DNA of 13,313 bases from Desulfobacterales bacterium S5133MH16 (GCA_001751005.1 MAXL01000373.1:1-13313), one strand, 5' to 3'; counted from the stretch's first letter, positions 1 through 6,152 are shown. A program made the numbers and translations. The notes: generated from the sequence alone by a model not told the origin.

Positions 1-133
1 GATTAATGTCTATTTTTTATACCTTTGATCTTGAGCCCTACCCGATGCGCCGTAGTCACCCCACAGCGTGACAATGGCTGACATCATATAACTTTAGCAC
101 TGAATCTTAAGCCTGACTTCCCAATGTCTTCCC

Positions 134-207
134 CTGTTTTCCGCATTTTCGAGTAGGCAGGAGCCTCCCAAGGCTGTAGGAAAATGTTTGTATTCTCTGT
201 TTTCCGC
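134..207. repeat. Direct 11-bp repeat bracketing the intron 3' end
   Basis: The sequence CTGTTTTCCGC occurs at 134-144 and again at 197-207, 63 bases apart. On the minus strand the inner copy lies inside an enlarged domain VI region, immediately behind a hairpin with a GAAA loop and one bulged A (204-222). The outer copy lies just beyond the predicted intron end. Both copies continue with weaker similarity (GAGAATACAAACATT against GGGGAAGACATT on the minus strand). It could mark a duplication of the 3' exon junction or be incidental. Confidence 0.5.
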
Positions 208-269
208 CTGCTTTCGCGGCGGTGCCACAAAATCTCTTCCATACCTCAGTTGCTCTCCTGCCCCTCACA

Positions 270-302
270 GAACCGGACAAGCAGCTTTCCCACATCCGGC
301 TC
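270..302 (-). ncRNA. Group II intron domain V (catalytic hairpin)
   Basis: Read on the minus strand, this 33-base segment starts GAGCCGGATGTGGGAAAGC and ends GTCCGGTTC. The ends pair as GAGCCGGA with TCCGGTTC (one G-T pair at the second position in), and the upper stem carries a GAAA loop. This is the conserved architecture of domain V, which holds the active site of group II ribozymes. It lies 14 bases past the stop codon of the reverse transcriptase, as expected when the reading frame sits in domain IV. Confidence 0.88.
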
Positions 303-315
303 CTCGGATCGTCAT

Positions 316-1641
316 TCAGTATGCCTCCGCCCTACGACATGGGTCCAGGTCTTTGCGGATTCTCGGTTTCGGCCACTTTACCCAGATCAACGCCTGGTTA
401 AAGCTTGCCCAGGTGTACGCCCTGCGCTGGCTCTTGCGGTTAAGCCATTTGAGCAAAATCCGTGTCGTACGATAGACGTAGTAGCTGCACCTTTCCGAGT
501 TGTCCGTTATGGCGTAATAGTTCAGGTGCCCAATTACACGGCGCCTGGCCATTCGCAACATTTCGCCTTTGCGCATTACGCAGCGCGCCTTTATGGCCCA
601 GTCTGTAAACTCACACAGACTGGCTCCCAGCTTCTTGCGGCTGGTGCGGCGCTTCAGCTTGAAGTATCCTTGCCGGGTCTTGCCACAGTAATGGGTAAAA
701 CCCAGAAAGGTGAACTCTTCAGGCTTGGCGCCCCGTTTCCGGGCGCTTTCTCGGGCAAAACGACCAAACTCGATGCTGCGGGTCTTATCCTCGGCCAACT
801 GCAAGCCAAAGCCTTCCAGCCGGTCCTCCAGTCGCTGACGAAATGCCCGCGCATCCTCCTGATACTCAAAACAGGCCAGAAAATCATCGGCAAAGCGAAA
901 ATAATGCGCCTCGCCCCTGGCCTGCGGTTTCACCCGTCGCCTGAACCACAGGTCCAATACGTAATGTAAGTAGACGTTTGACAACAGCGGCGACAAAATC
1001 GACCCTTGCGGCGTTCCCAGCTCGCTGGCCTTCACCAGCCCATCTTCCATGATGCCGCTTTTGAGCATTCGGATAATCAAGCGAATCACCCGCTCGTCTC
1101 CGATGCGATGCCGCAGAAACTTGATCAGCCACTCGTGGTTCACCTGATCAAAGAAACCTTTGATGTCGGCCTCCACCACATGGTTGATCCGTTCGCGCTG
1201 GATCGTACGGCCCAGCTCATCAAGGCATTGGTGCTGGCTACGTCCAGGTCGATACCCGTAGCTGCTGTCTTCAAATACCGCTTCGTAAATCGGCTCTAAC
1301 GTCCGTTTCACCGAAGCCTCTACAATTTTATCTTCAAAATTGCTGATCCCCAGCGGACGACCTTTCGCACTGCCCGCTTTAGGAATATAGCTCCGGCGCT
1401 TGGCTCCCGGACGGTAACCCATCCGTCCGAGTCGCTCTGACAGCTCCTGAAGATTGCTCTCCAGATCACTACCATATTGCTGCTTGGTTACGCCATCCAC
1501 TCCGGTCGCCTTGCCGGCTTCCAGACTGTCGTAGCAGGCTCGCAAATTGTCCACATCCGTGATGTGGTGGTACAGACTGGTAAATACCAGTTCCGGCTCG
1601 TTGCGCGCCTTTTCACCTATCCACTTCAGATTCGTTGCCAC
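316..1641 (-). CDS. ltrA: Group II intron reverse transcriptase/maturase
   Basis: This multifunctional protein promotes splicing of its own intron RNA and copies the RNA back into DNA at the target site. It has 441 residues. Reverse-transcriptase blocks are visible in order: the finger motif GKATGVDG (43-50), KGRPLGISNFEDKIV (93-107), EADIKGFFDQVNH (157-169, catalytic Asp159), GTPQGSILSPLLSN (209-222), and YFRFADDF (247-254, catalytic Asp252 and Asp253). A basic maturase/thumb (X) domain follows at about 310-400, with the usual GHLNYYAI segment at 371-378. The C-terminal 40 residues are basic and match the short DNA-binding end of introns lacking an HNH endonuclease; no Cys/His endonuclease motifs are present. 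The frame is intact with all three catalytic aspartates, so the protein may be active. The start is the ATG at 1641; the ORF lies in domain IV, just before domain V. Confidence 0.95.
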   Translation of the reverse strand: MATNLKWIGEKARNEPELVFTSLYHHITDVDNLRACYDSLEAGKATGVDGVTKQQYGSDLESNLQELSERLGRMGYRPGAKRRSYIPKAGSAKGRPLGISNFEDKIVEASVKRTLEPIYEAVFEDSSYGYRPGRSQHQCLDELGRTIQRERINHVVEADIKGFFDQVNHEWLIKFLRHRIGDERVIRLIIRMLKSGIMEDGLVKASELGTPQGSILSPLLSNVYLHYVLDLWFRRRVKPQARGEAHYFRFADDFLACFEYQEDARAFRQRLEDRLEGFGLQLAEDKTRSIEFGRFARESARKRGAKPEEFTFLGFTHYCGKTRQGYFKLKRRTSRKKLGASLCEFTDWAIKARCVMRKGEMLRMARRRVIGHLNYYAITDNSERCSYYVYRTTRILLKWLNRKSQRRAYTWASFNQALIWVKWPKPRIRKDLDPCRRAEAY

Positions 1642-2123
1642 CGATTGTCACCCTTTGCATGATGTCTGTGTTGTCCCTTCCATGGTCAACTCACCGTGGG
1701 AACCTTCGCTCAGCGGGAATTAGCCGCTTCATCGCTAGGCCATTGCGGCTCTCCGGCTCCCATCACTTGCGACGCGGCCATCCCACAACCTCTTTTTACA
1801 TTGGCTGTGGTACTCGGGTACTGCCATTGCGGATGATTCCCCAAGGGCACCTTGATCGTCGCTCGCCTGGTTAACTGCCGGTCGTTGTGTGGCTCGATGC
1901 TGTCTTAGACCCCGGGGTGTCGACGCTGCACTCGTCATTAACGTGCCCGCCGCATGGCCTGCGCCCGGTGAGATGGGATCGGCACGGTCCCAAAATTATA
2001 AGTTCTCGGAGCTACGTGTCAGATTCAGGGCTACACCCTTCACCTCGCCACACTCGCTTATCAGCCTTGTTGCTTGCGCAACTCAACTTTACACTACCGG
2101 GCGGTTGACTACACCTTACCCGG

Positions 2124-2155
2124 GCAGGCCTGTGATCCTTTCGGATCATTCCTGC
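2124..2155 (-). terminator. Hairpin behind the peptidase stop codon (terminator-like)
   Basis: On the minus strand GCAGG-aa-TGATCC-GAAA-GGATCA-cagg-CCTGC folds into an 11-bp interrupted stem closed by a GAAA tetraloop, beginning at the base after the peptidase TGA (2158-2156). No U-rich tail follows; instead comes GC-rich sequence and then the intron. It may be a terminator whose tail was displaced or lost. Some group II introns (bacterial class C) are known to insert behind terminator hairpins, which fits the position but does not prove the class. Confidence 0.5.
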
Positions 2156-3334
2156 TCAACTGGCAACCATTGCCAGGTTACCCCCACCTTCTCCAATTCC
2201 AATGGTATGAACCCTAATGATCTCAAGCAAAAGTTCGGTTGTCCGAACCATATCATCAAGACCCACGGATTCCCGCACCGTATGCATATCCCGCATTCCT
2301 GTTCCTAAAACGCCCGTCATGATACCCTTTTCAAAGAAAATATTGGCATCTGCGCCGCCCCCGCTTGTCTTTGTTTTCATTTTTCTTCCCAAGTTCTCAG
2401 CAGCCCTGCAGGCGAGTGTTACAACCGGGTGATCGTCAGGAACGTATGTACGGGAAAAATCTTTCTCGATCTCAGTTTCAAGACGGGGAAGTACGTCATC
2501 AGAGGTCATCCCGTTATAGTTTTCCACAATCCCCTTGAAAGACGATACCATTGCATCGGTAATCTTATATAGCTTTCCCTCATCATGGCTTCTCACCTCA
2601 CCCTTGACCGTTACCAGGTTGGGTATGATATTCGTGGCCGTGCCGCCTTCAATCATGCCGATGTTACAGGTTGTTTCAGGATCAATTCGTCCGAGTTCAA
2701 GGTTGGCAATAGCCTTGCTTGCCAGTGAAATCGCATTTATCCCTTTTTCCGGGGCGGCGCCGGCATGTGCATCTTTCCCGTGGACTCTGAACTCAAGCCG
2801 GTTTGCAGAAGGCGCCCGGGTAACAATGCCTTCCGTATCCGTGGCATCCAGGGCATAACCAAATGTTGCGGTAATACGATCCAAATCAAGATGTTTTGCG
2901 CCCAAAAGACCGATCTCCTCGCAAACCGTAAAAACAAGTTCAAGCGGACCATAGGGCAGGCCGTTTTCCTGGATAATTTTCAGGGCTTCTATAAGAATGG
3001 CAATGGCACTCTTGTCGTCCGCGCCTAAAATTGTGGTTCCGTCACTGGTAAAAACACCGTTCGAAAAAACGGCGGTCACGCCTTTGCCCGGTTCCACGGT
3101 ATCCATGTGTGCATTGAGAAGAAGCGGCTGCGTCTGCCGAGTCCCTTTGAACTTGGCAATAAGGTTCCCGGTATTGCCTCCGATCTTATCCCCGGCGCCG
3201 TCAACAAATGTCTCTGCTCCCATTGACTCCAGTATCTTTTTAATCTCCATGGATATTGCGCGTTCCTCTTTTGATACACTGTCAATTTCTACAAGAAATT
3301 TAAACGTCTCCGCCAACCTGTCTCTGTTTACCAT
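2156..3334 (-). CDS. M20-family metallopeptidase, PepT-like
   Basis: Predicted cytoplasmic zinc-dependent aminopeptidase or amidohydrolase of the M20 (peptidase T-like) family, 392 residues. The two-zinc site is readable in order: NAHMDTV (74-80; His76 ligand, Asp78 catalytic), GADDKSA (104-110; Asp106 bridging), VCEEIGLLGAKHL (137-149; Glu139 catalytic base, Glu140 ligand), ALDATDTEG (161-169; Asp163) and MRDMHTVRE (347-355; His351). The lid/dimerisation domain lies between about 175 and 290 and includes DAHAGAAPEKGINAI. All expected metal ligands are present, so it should be catalytically competent. The ATG at 3334 is preceded by AGAGG at a suitable distance. The last roughly 18 residues, rich in Gly, extend past the usual family end. 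Substrate cannot be told: tripeptides, other short peptides or acylated amino acids are all possible. The gene is transcribed away from selC and towards the group II intron. Confidence 0.9.
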   Translation of the reverse strand: MVNRDRLAETFKFLVEIDSVSKEERAISMEIKKILESMGAETFVDGAGDKIGGNTGNLIAKFKGTRQTQPLLLNAHMDTVEPGKGVTAVFSNGVFTSDGTTILGADDKSAIAILIEALKIIQENGLPYGPLELVFTVCEEIGLLGAKHLDLDRITATFGYALDATDTEGIVTRAPSANRLEFRVHGKDAHAGAAPEKGINAISLASKAIANLELGRIDPETTCNIGMIEGGTATNIIPNLVTVKGEVRSHDEGKLYKITDAMVSSFKGIVENYNGMTSDDVLPRLETEIEKDFSRTYVPDDHPVVTLACRAAENLGRKMKTKTSGGGADANIFFEKGIMTGVLGTGMRDMHTVRESVGLDDMVRTTELLLEIIRVHTIGIGEGGGNLAMVAS

Positions 3335-3430
3335 ATGCCAACCTCTATCCGTCTATATAGATCAAGATCTAACCAGTATCCAGCATCCGGCTTTTCTTGA
3401 TAGTTGCGGTCCACTTAACACTCAAACGGA

Positions 3431-3459
3431 TTGACAAAAATAGAAAATATTATTATATG
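3431..3459 (+). promoter_or_regulatory. Probable sigma70-type promoter of selC
   Basis: A perfect -35 box TTGACA at 3431-3436 is followed after 17 bases by TATATG (3454-3459), within a strongly AT-rich stretch. Initiation would fall about 15 bases before the mature 5' end of the tRNA. Overlapping -10-like hexamers such as TATTAT make the exact -10 uncertain. Confidence 0.55.
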
Positions 3460-3481
3460 TATATTTTAGATATAACATAAC

Positions 3482-3579
3482 GGAAGTGCGCAGCTTGCTG
3501 GTGAGGCTCCCGGACTTCAAATCCGGTGTGGGGCGCTAAAACCGTCCCGGGTGGGTTCGATTCCCATGCACTTCCGCCA
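3482..3579 (+). tRNA. selC: tRNA-Sec (anticodon TCA)
   Basis: Selenocysteine tRNA, charged by SerRS, converted by SelA and delivered to in-frame UGA codons by SelB. It shows the diagnostic features of bacterial tRNA-Sec: an 8-bp acceptor stem (GGAAGTGC 3482-3489 with GCACTTCC 3568-3575), discriminator G3576 followed by an encoded CCA, an anticodon stem-loop CCGGA-CTTCAAA-TCCGG with anticodon TCA, a long variable arm (about GGGGCG...CGTCCC), and a T arm with GTTCGATTC. With 98 bases it is longer than ordinary tRNAs. No selA, selB or obvious selenoprotein gene lies in the window, so the tRNA serves genes elsewhere. A TTGACA promoter lies just upstream; no clear terminator follows immediately. 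Confidence 0.97.
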
Positions 3580-3831
3580 CTTTAGTTTATGATATCAATC
3601 CATTAACTCCATTTCGATCCTCCTTACAACTACCACAAAACAACCCCAAGTGCAACCCATAAGCACAGAGATTAAAAATCAGATATTTTCCGATTTTTTG
3701 TACCCACTATTCCATTATTCATTAAGACATAAAAGGCGATTCCACACCTCTCAACCCACACCAACCATTAGAAAAGCTAGTACCATAAAATGGAATTTCT
3801 AGTACTAAAGTATTAGTTGTATAATAAAAAA

Positions 3832-3862
3832 AATACGAAAAAAACCATACTTTTTTCGTATT
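3832..3862. repeat. Perfect 12-bp inverted repeat, AT-rich
   Basis: AATACGAAAAAA (3832-3843) is exactly complementary to TTTTTTCGTATT (3851-3862) with a 7-base loop. It could act as a hairpin terminator readable from either side, although nothing obvious upstream requires one except selC about 250 bases away. A TATAAT hexamer lies just before it (3820-3825), so it could instead form the 5' hairpin of a small transcript that ends at the terminator-like stem at 3933-3986. Confidence 0.55.
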
Positions 3863-3932
3863 CACATGGTGATAAATTAATTGGTAAAAGGTATCTGAAT
3901 CAAAAGATTAGGAAAGTCGGACAAACCATGTT

Positions 3933-3985
3933 TCGCAGGAAAGCCGGTTTCCCCAGCCGGCCCCTCCAATTTCCTGCGATCTTTT
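3933..3985 (+). terminator. Bulged terminator-like hairpin
   Basis: Fifteen base pairs in two stacked stems (10 bp at 3933-3942/3970-3979, 5 bp at 3943-3947/3957-3961), with an 8-base bulge on the 3' side and TCTTTT behind the stem. The short tail makes it a moderate intrinsic terminator on the plus strand; it may also be a functional RNA fold. Confidence 0.5.
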
Positions 3986-4000
3986 AAAATAACAACTGAG

Positions 4001-4226
4001 TTTTGCACCCGTTGAGGATGGCTCAGATCCAATTACGCACCGATTTATCAAAATTAATGCAAAATCCTGCCCGGTGGGGGTGGCGTCAAGGGTGAAGTCC
4101 TGCTTTTAGCGGGACCAACTCGTAAAACCTCAAATCCGAGATTCCCGTCTCGACTGTTGAAAAATAAGCATCTTCCAATCATCTATTTCAAAAGGCAGAG
4201 TTTTTTATGGCCCTGCCTTTTTTATT
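4001..4226 (+). ncRNA. Second candidate structured RNA, family unknown
   Basis: This non-coding stretch contains several local helices that nest or follow one another: TTTTGCA (4001-4007) with TGCAAAA (4058-4064); a 7-bp hairpin GTCCTGC-tttta-GCGGGAC (4097-4115, one G-T pair); and CGAGA-ttcccg-TCTCG (4137-4152). It ends in a convincing intrinsic terminator at 4190-4226. It is more GC-rich than its AT-rich surroundings, which often indicates a structured RNA in such genomes. It was compared from memory with 6S RNA, tmRNA, SRP RNA, RNase P RNA and the common riboswitches; none fitted. It cannot be a leader of the tetR gene if the terminator is always used, since tetR has its own promoter 400 bases further on. 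Confidence 0.35.
4190..4226 (+). terminator. Intrinsic terminator
   Basis: AAAGGCAG (4191-4198) pairs perfectly with CTGCCTTT (4213-4220), extended by A4190-T4221, with TTTTTT overlapping the descending arm on the plus strand. This is the clearest rho-independent terminator in the gene-free stretch and implies that a transcript arrives from the left. Confidence 0.72.
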
Positions 4227-4262
4227 GATATTCTTATATGTTATAACATTTCAGTTAATTAA

Positions 4263-4320
4263 ATGGTTTAACATTTATATATGATCTTTCATTTTTTTAC
4301 CTATATAAATGTTAAACCAT
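4263..4320. repeat. Perfect 19-bp inverted repeat with 20-base spacer
   Basis: ATGGTTTAACATTTATATA (4263-4281) is the exact reverse complement of 4302-4320, separated by a T-rich 20-base spacer. Nineteen matching pairs without a mismatch are well above chance even in AT-rich DNA. It is not followed by a U tract on the plus strand (CCCCCTTTTTA follows), so simple termination is not the obvious role. A miniature mobile element, a recombination site, a protein-binding site or a stable RNA hairpin are all possible. Confidence 0.75.
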
Positions 4321-4483
4321 CCCCCTTTTATCGATTTCTTTCAGGTCTTGAGTTTATAGACGGTGACAGCGTTCTCTCGGGATCAATTTTAAAAGTTTGA
4401 AACCTAAATCCTGTAGTTTGTCACTTTTTAAATCAAAGGTTATGAAAAGGGAAACCGATAGTAGTATTTCTCAGTACAAAGAA

Positions 4484-4519
4484 GTCAGTGTATCTGACTA
4501 TTTTGTCCACTGACATTTT
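4484..4519 (+). terminator. Weak terminator-like hairpin
   Basis: GTCAGTG (4484-4490) pairs with CACTGAC (4508-4514) across a 17-base loop, followed by ATTTTT. The remaining stretch from 4321 to 4622 shows no gene and no other strong structure. It may insulate the regulator's promoter from transcripts entering from the left. Confidence 0.35.
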
Positions 4520-4622
4520 TGTTATTTCATACATATTTTCGTAGATAATTTATGTCTCAAGCCTTGTTCATATTACCTTAACTGTGCGAAACTTAAGTTT
4601 TTTATTTTTCCCCATATTTTTC

Positions 4623-4652
4623 TTGACAGATTTGTAAAATCAGGGTTATTAT
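4623..4652 (+). promoter_or_regulatory. Sigma70-type promoter of the TetR/Lol-like cluster
   Basis: A perfect -35 TTGACA (4623-4628) is followed by TATTAT (4647-4652, five of six consensus bases) at 18-base spacing. Initiation near 4660 would give a leader of about 110 bases before the TTG start of the regulator. The first four genes are closely enough spaced to be transcribed from here. Confidence 0.65.
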
Positions 4653-4653
4653 A

Positions 4654-4671
4654 TGACTGACTGGTCGGACG
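4654..4671 (+). promoter_or_regulatory. Candidate TetR operator
   Basis: The imperfect palindrome TGACTGACTGGTCGGACG is centred between 4662 and 4663; GNCNGAC on the left mirrors GTCNGNC on the right. It overlaps the predicted transcription start directly behind the -10 box, the usual position for autorepression by a TetR-family protein. The assignment rests only on symmetry and position. Confidence 0.4.
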
Positions 4672-4768
4672 GAAACTAATGTGGCTGCTGTTAAATTGAT
4701 TTAACTAATTGCTATTTCTATTAATAATGATTTGACCATAGAGTCACTTTTATATATAGAGGATCAAA

Positions 4769-5383
4769 TTGGTCATCAGTAAAAACGAGAAGAAAAATCA
4801 GATCATCGAGGCTGCTGCCCAGATCTTTGCCAAAAATGGCTTTTCCGGCACGATCATGGCCGAAATCGCTCACTGTGCCGGAATCGGAAAAGGCACCATT
4901 TACGAGTACTTTAAAAGCAAGGAGGAACTCTTTTTCGCTGTGTTCGAGTGGTATATGAAAGAGAGCGGAGCAGCTGCCACTGTCAGCATTGCAGCCTTAG
5001 GAGGGTCAGCATCATCACGCCTTATGGCTTTAAGCGAATCGCTCATGGCCTCATGGTTAGAGATGATGGATGTGTACTCACTGGTCATGGAGTTCTGGGC
5101 TGCCTCGGCCTCTTCTTCTTCTCAAATGCGTGAGCGGTTTAAAGAGGCCTTTCGCCGGGCATACCAAGAATTTCGAGGAATTGTTGCATCATTAATCCGC
5201 GATGGTATAGAACGCGGGGAGTTCCAATCGGATGTTAATCCTGAATCTATCGCTGCTGCTCTTGTGGGAGCATGGGACGCCCTATTCCTTCAGGCATGGT
5301 TTGAAGAAAACTTTGACCCTTTAACTACTGCCAGAAATTTTTTGGAAGTGGTTATAAAAGGATTGTCTAAAAACCGGAGTTGA
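4769..5383 (+). CDS. TetR/AcrR-family transcriptional regulator
   Basis: Predicted one-component repressor that senses a small, probably hydrophobic, ligand and controls the genes behind it. The 204-residue length is typical. The N-terminal helix-turn-helix spans about 8-55: IIEAAAQIFAKNGF, then AEIAHCAGIGKGTIYEYFKSKEE-type recognition helix residues (31-53), the family's signature. The remaining residues (about 60-200) are helical and variable, as expected for the ligand/dimerisation domain. The start is a TTG at 4769, supported by AGAGGA seven bases upstream; no ATG occurs before residue 30, which would remove half the DNA-binding domain. The stop codon lies 2 bases before the ATG of the LolA-like gene, so the two are surely co-transcribed. 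A perfect -35 box, good -10 box and palindrome lie upstream, consistent with autoregulation. The ligand is unknown. Confidence 0.93.
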   Translation: MVISKNEKKNQIIEAAAQIFAKNGFSGTIMAEIAHCAGIGKGTIYEYFKSKEELFFAVFEWYMKESGAAATVSIAALGGSASSRLMALSESLMASWLEMMDVYSLVMEFWAASASSSSQMRERFKEAFRRAYQEFRGIVASLIRDGIERGEFQSDVNPESIAAALVGAWDALFLQAWFEENFDPLTTARNFLEVVIKGLSKNRS

Positions 5384-5385
5384 AA

Positions 5386-6147
5386 ATGTTAAAACAAATA
5401 ACGATAACATTCTGGCTTGCCCTGCTATTCATTCTGTTTCAGAGTCCCAATGCTCAAGCGGTTGATGCACGGTCTCTTGTCGAAGACAGCTTTAATTATA
5501 TGCGCGGCAAATCCTCGGTTGCAACGGTAGTGATGACCGTTCACCGACCGGACTGGGAACGAAAAATGACGATTAAGGCCTGGACCAGAGGCCGTAAGAA
5601 CAGCCTTTTTTATATCGACTCTCCCCCCAAGGATCACGGCAACGGCACCTTGAAAAAGGGACGGGAGATGTGGATGTACAATCCCAAGATCAACCGGGTG
5701 ATCAAAGTTCCCCCTTCGATGATGTCCCAGTCCTGGATGGGATCGGATTTTTCCAACAACGACCTTGCCAAAAGCGATAGCCTGCTCACGGATTATACCC
5801 ATTCCATTATCGGAACCGAATCCCTTAATGGCAAAAAAGTGTATTTAATCAAATCCATGCCCAAACCGGATGCCCCGGTGGTCTGGGGAATGCAAAAACT
5901 TAAGATTCGGGAGGATCTCATCTGGCTCAGCCAGGAATTTTTTGATGAAGATCTCGCACCGGTAAAGAAGATGACAACCTTTGAAATCCAGATGCTGAGC
6001 GGCAAACTGTATCCAAAGGTTTGGAGGATGCGAAAAGTCGATGAAGAAAATAAGTACACCGAATTGAATTATACGTCCCTGGTCTTTAAATCCGACCTGC
6101 CGGACAGCCTGTTTACCCTGACCAGTTTAAGGAAAGCCAGGAGGTAA
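5386..6147 (+). CDS. Secreted LolA-like outer-membrane lipoprotein-sorting protein
   Basis: Periplasmic carrier of the LolA/LppX-like superfold (outer membrane lipoprotein-sorting protein, COG2834/PF17131-like), 253 residues. The N-terminus is a clear Sec signal peptide: K3, hydrophobic core 6-19, and cleavage after AQA at about 25. No lipobox Cys is present, so the mature protein is soluble. Family-typical features are MWMYNPKINRVIKVPPSMM (95-113) and the WMGSDFSNNDLAK stretch (117-129), followed by alternating strands to the end. Proteins of this family take a hydrophobic acyl-bearing cargo from inner-membrane transporters and cross the periplasm. An in-frame TTG at 5380 exists, but the ATG at 5386 has GGAG six bases before it. 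The gene nearly touches the regulator gene and lies 5 bases before the first permease gene. It is not the canonical lolA-ftsK arrangement, suggesting a specialised cargo. Confidence 0.88.
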   Translation: MLKQITITFWLALLFILFQSPNAQAVDARSLVEDSFNYMRGKSSVATVVMTVHRPDWERKMTIKAWTRGRKNSLFYIDSPPKDHGNGTLKKGREMWMYNPKINRVIKVPPSMMSQSWMGSDFSNNDLAKSDSLLTDYTHSIIGTESLNGKKVYLIKSMPKPDAPVVWGMQKLKIREDLIWLSQEFFDEDLAPVKKMTTFEIQMLSGKLYPKVWRMRKVDEENKYTELNYTSLVFKSDLPDSLFTLTSLRKARR

Positions 6148-6152
6148 AATAT

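Larger units (their letters stand above)
145..2114 (-). mobile_element. Group II intron (retroelement), boundaries approximate
   Basis: A self-splicing retroelement on the minus strand, supported by two independent parts: an intron-encoded reverse transcriptase/maturase (316-1641) and, 14 bases past its stop, a 33-base domain V (270-302). The 3' end should lie near 143-150, after a domain VI-like stem formed by 255-262 pairing with 156-163 and followed on the minus strand by CCTACTCGA. The 5' end is unresolved: a GTGTA beginning at 2114 sits just behind a hairpin, whereas a GTGTG beginning at 2053 fits the usual GUGYG consensus better. The roughly 410-470 bases upstream of the reading frame are the size expected for domains I-III. 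The element reads in the same direction as the peptidase gene before it and lies behind that gene's stop and hairpin, so it probably interrupts no protein. The subclass could not be assigned; absence of an endonuclease domain favours a C/D/E-type lineage. Confidence 0.8.
3832..3986 (+). ncRNA. Candidate small RNA with C-rich exposed segments
   Basis: No protein frame is present. A stretch of about 155 bases is bounded at its 5' side by a TATAAT (3820-3825) and a 12-bp hairpin, and at its 3' side by a strong compound hairpin followed by TCTTTT. In the compound hairpin the outer 10-bp stem TCGCAGGAAA/TTTCCTGCGA (3933-3942 with 3970-3979) stacks directly on an inner 5-bp stem GCCGG/CCGGC (3943-3947 with 3957-3961). 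This leaves a TTTCCCCAG loop and a one-sided CCCTCCAA bulge. Exposed UCCC/CCUCC segments are typical of small RNAs that pair with Shine-Dalgarno sequences, but that function is only inferred. Strand is chosen from the T-rich tail. No known RNA family was recognised. Confidence 0.35.

Noticed and set aside
1..142. Possible short minus-strand peptides (for example MSAIVTLWGDYG...) next to the intron end
   Set aside because: Only about 25 codons, no ribosome-binding site and no family recognised; competing frames look equally good.
184..969. Long plus-strand open frame of 261 codons opposite the reverse transcriptase
   Set aside because: It lies antisense to the conserved catalytic blocks of the maturase, has no recognisable domain, and crosses domain V; it is a by-product of the GC-rich codons on the other strand.
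3550..3579. selC 3' end as an attachment site of an integrated island inside this window
   Set aside because: No second copy of the tRNA 3' end and no integrase gene are present in the window.
3911..3925. GGAAAGTCGGACA resembling the 5' region of RNase P RNA (GAGGAAAGTCCGG)
   Set aside because: None of the other conserved RNase P RNA segments follows, and the stretch to the next terminator is far too short.
4065..4120. GGTGGGGGTGGCGTCAAGGGTGAA as a possible FMN or other known riboswitch core
   Set aside because: Only superficial similarity; the conserved flanking elements are missing and no suitable gene follows within 600 bases.
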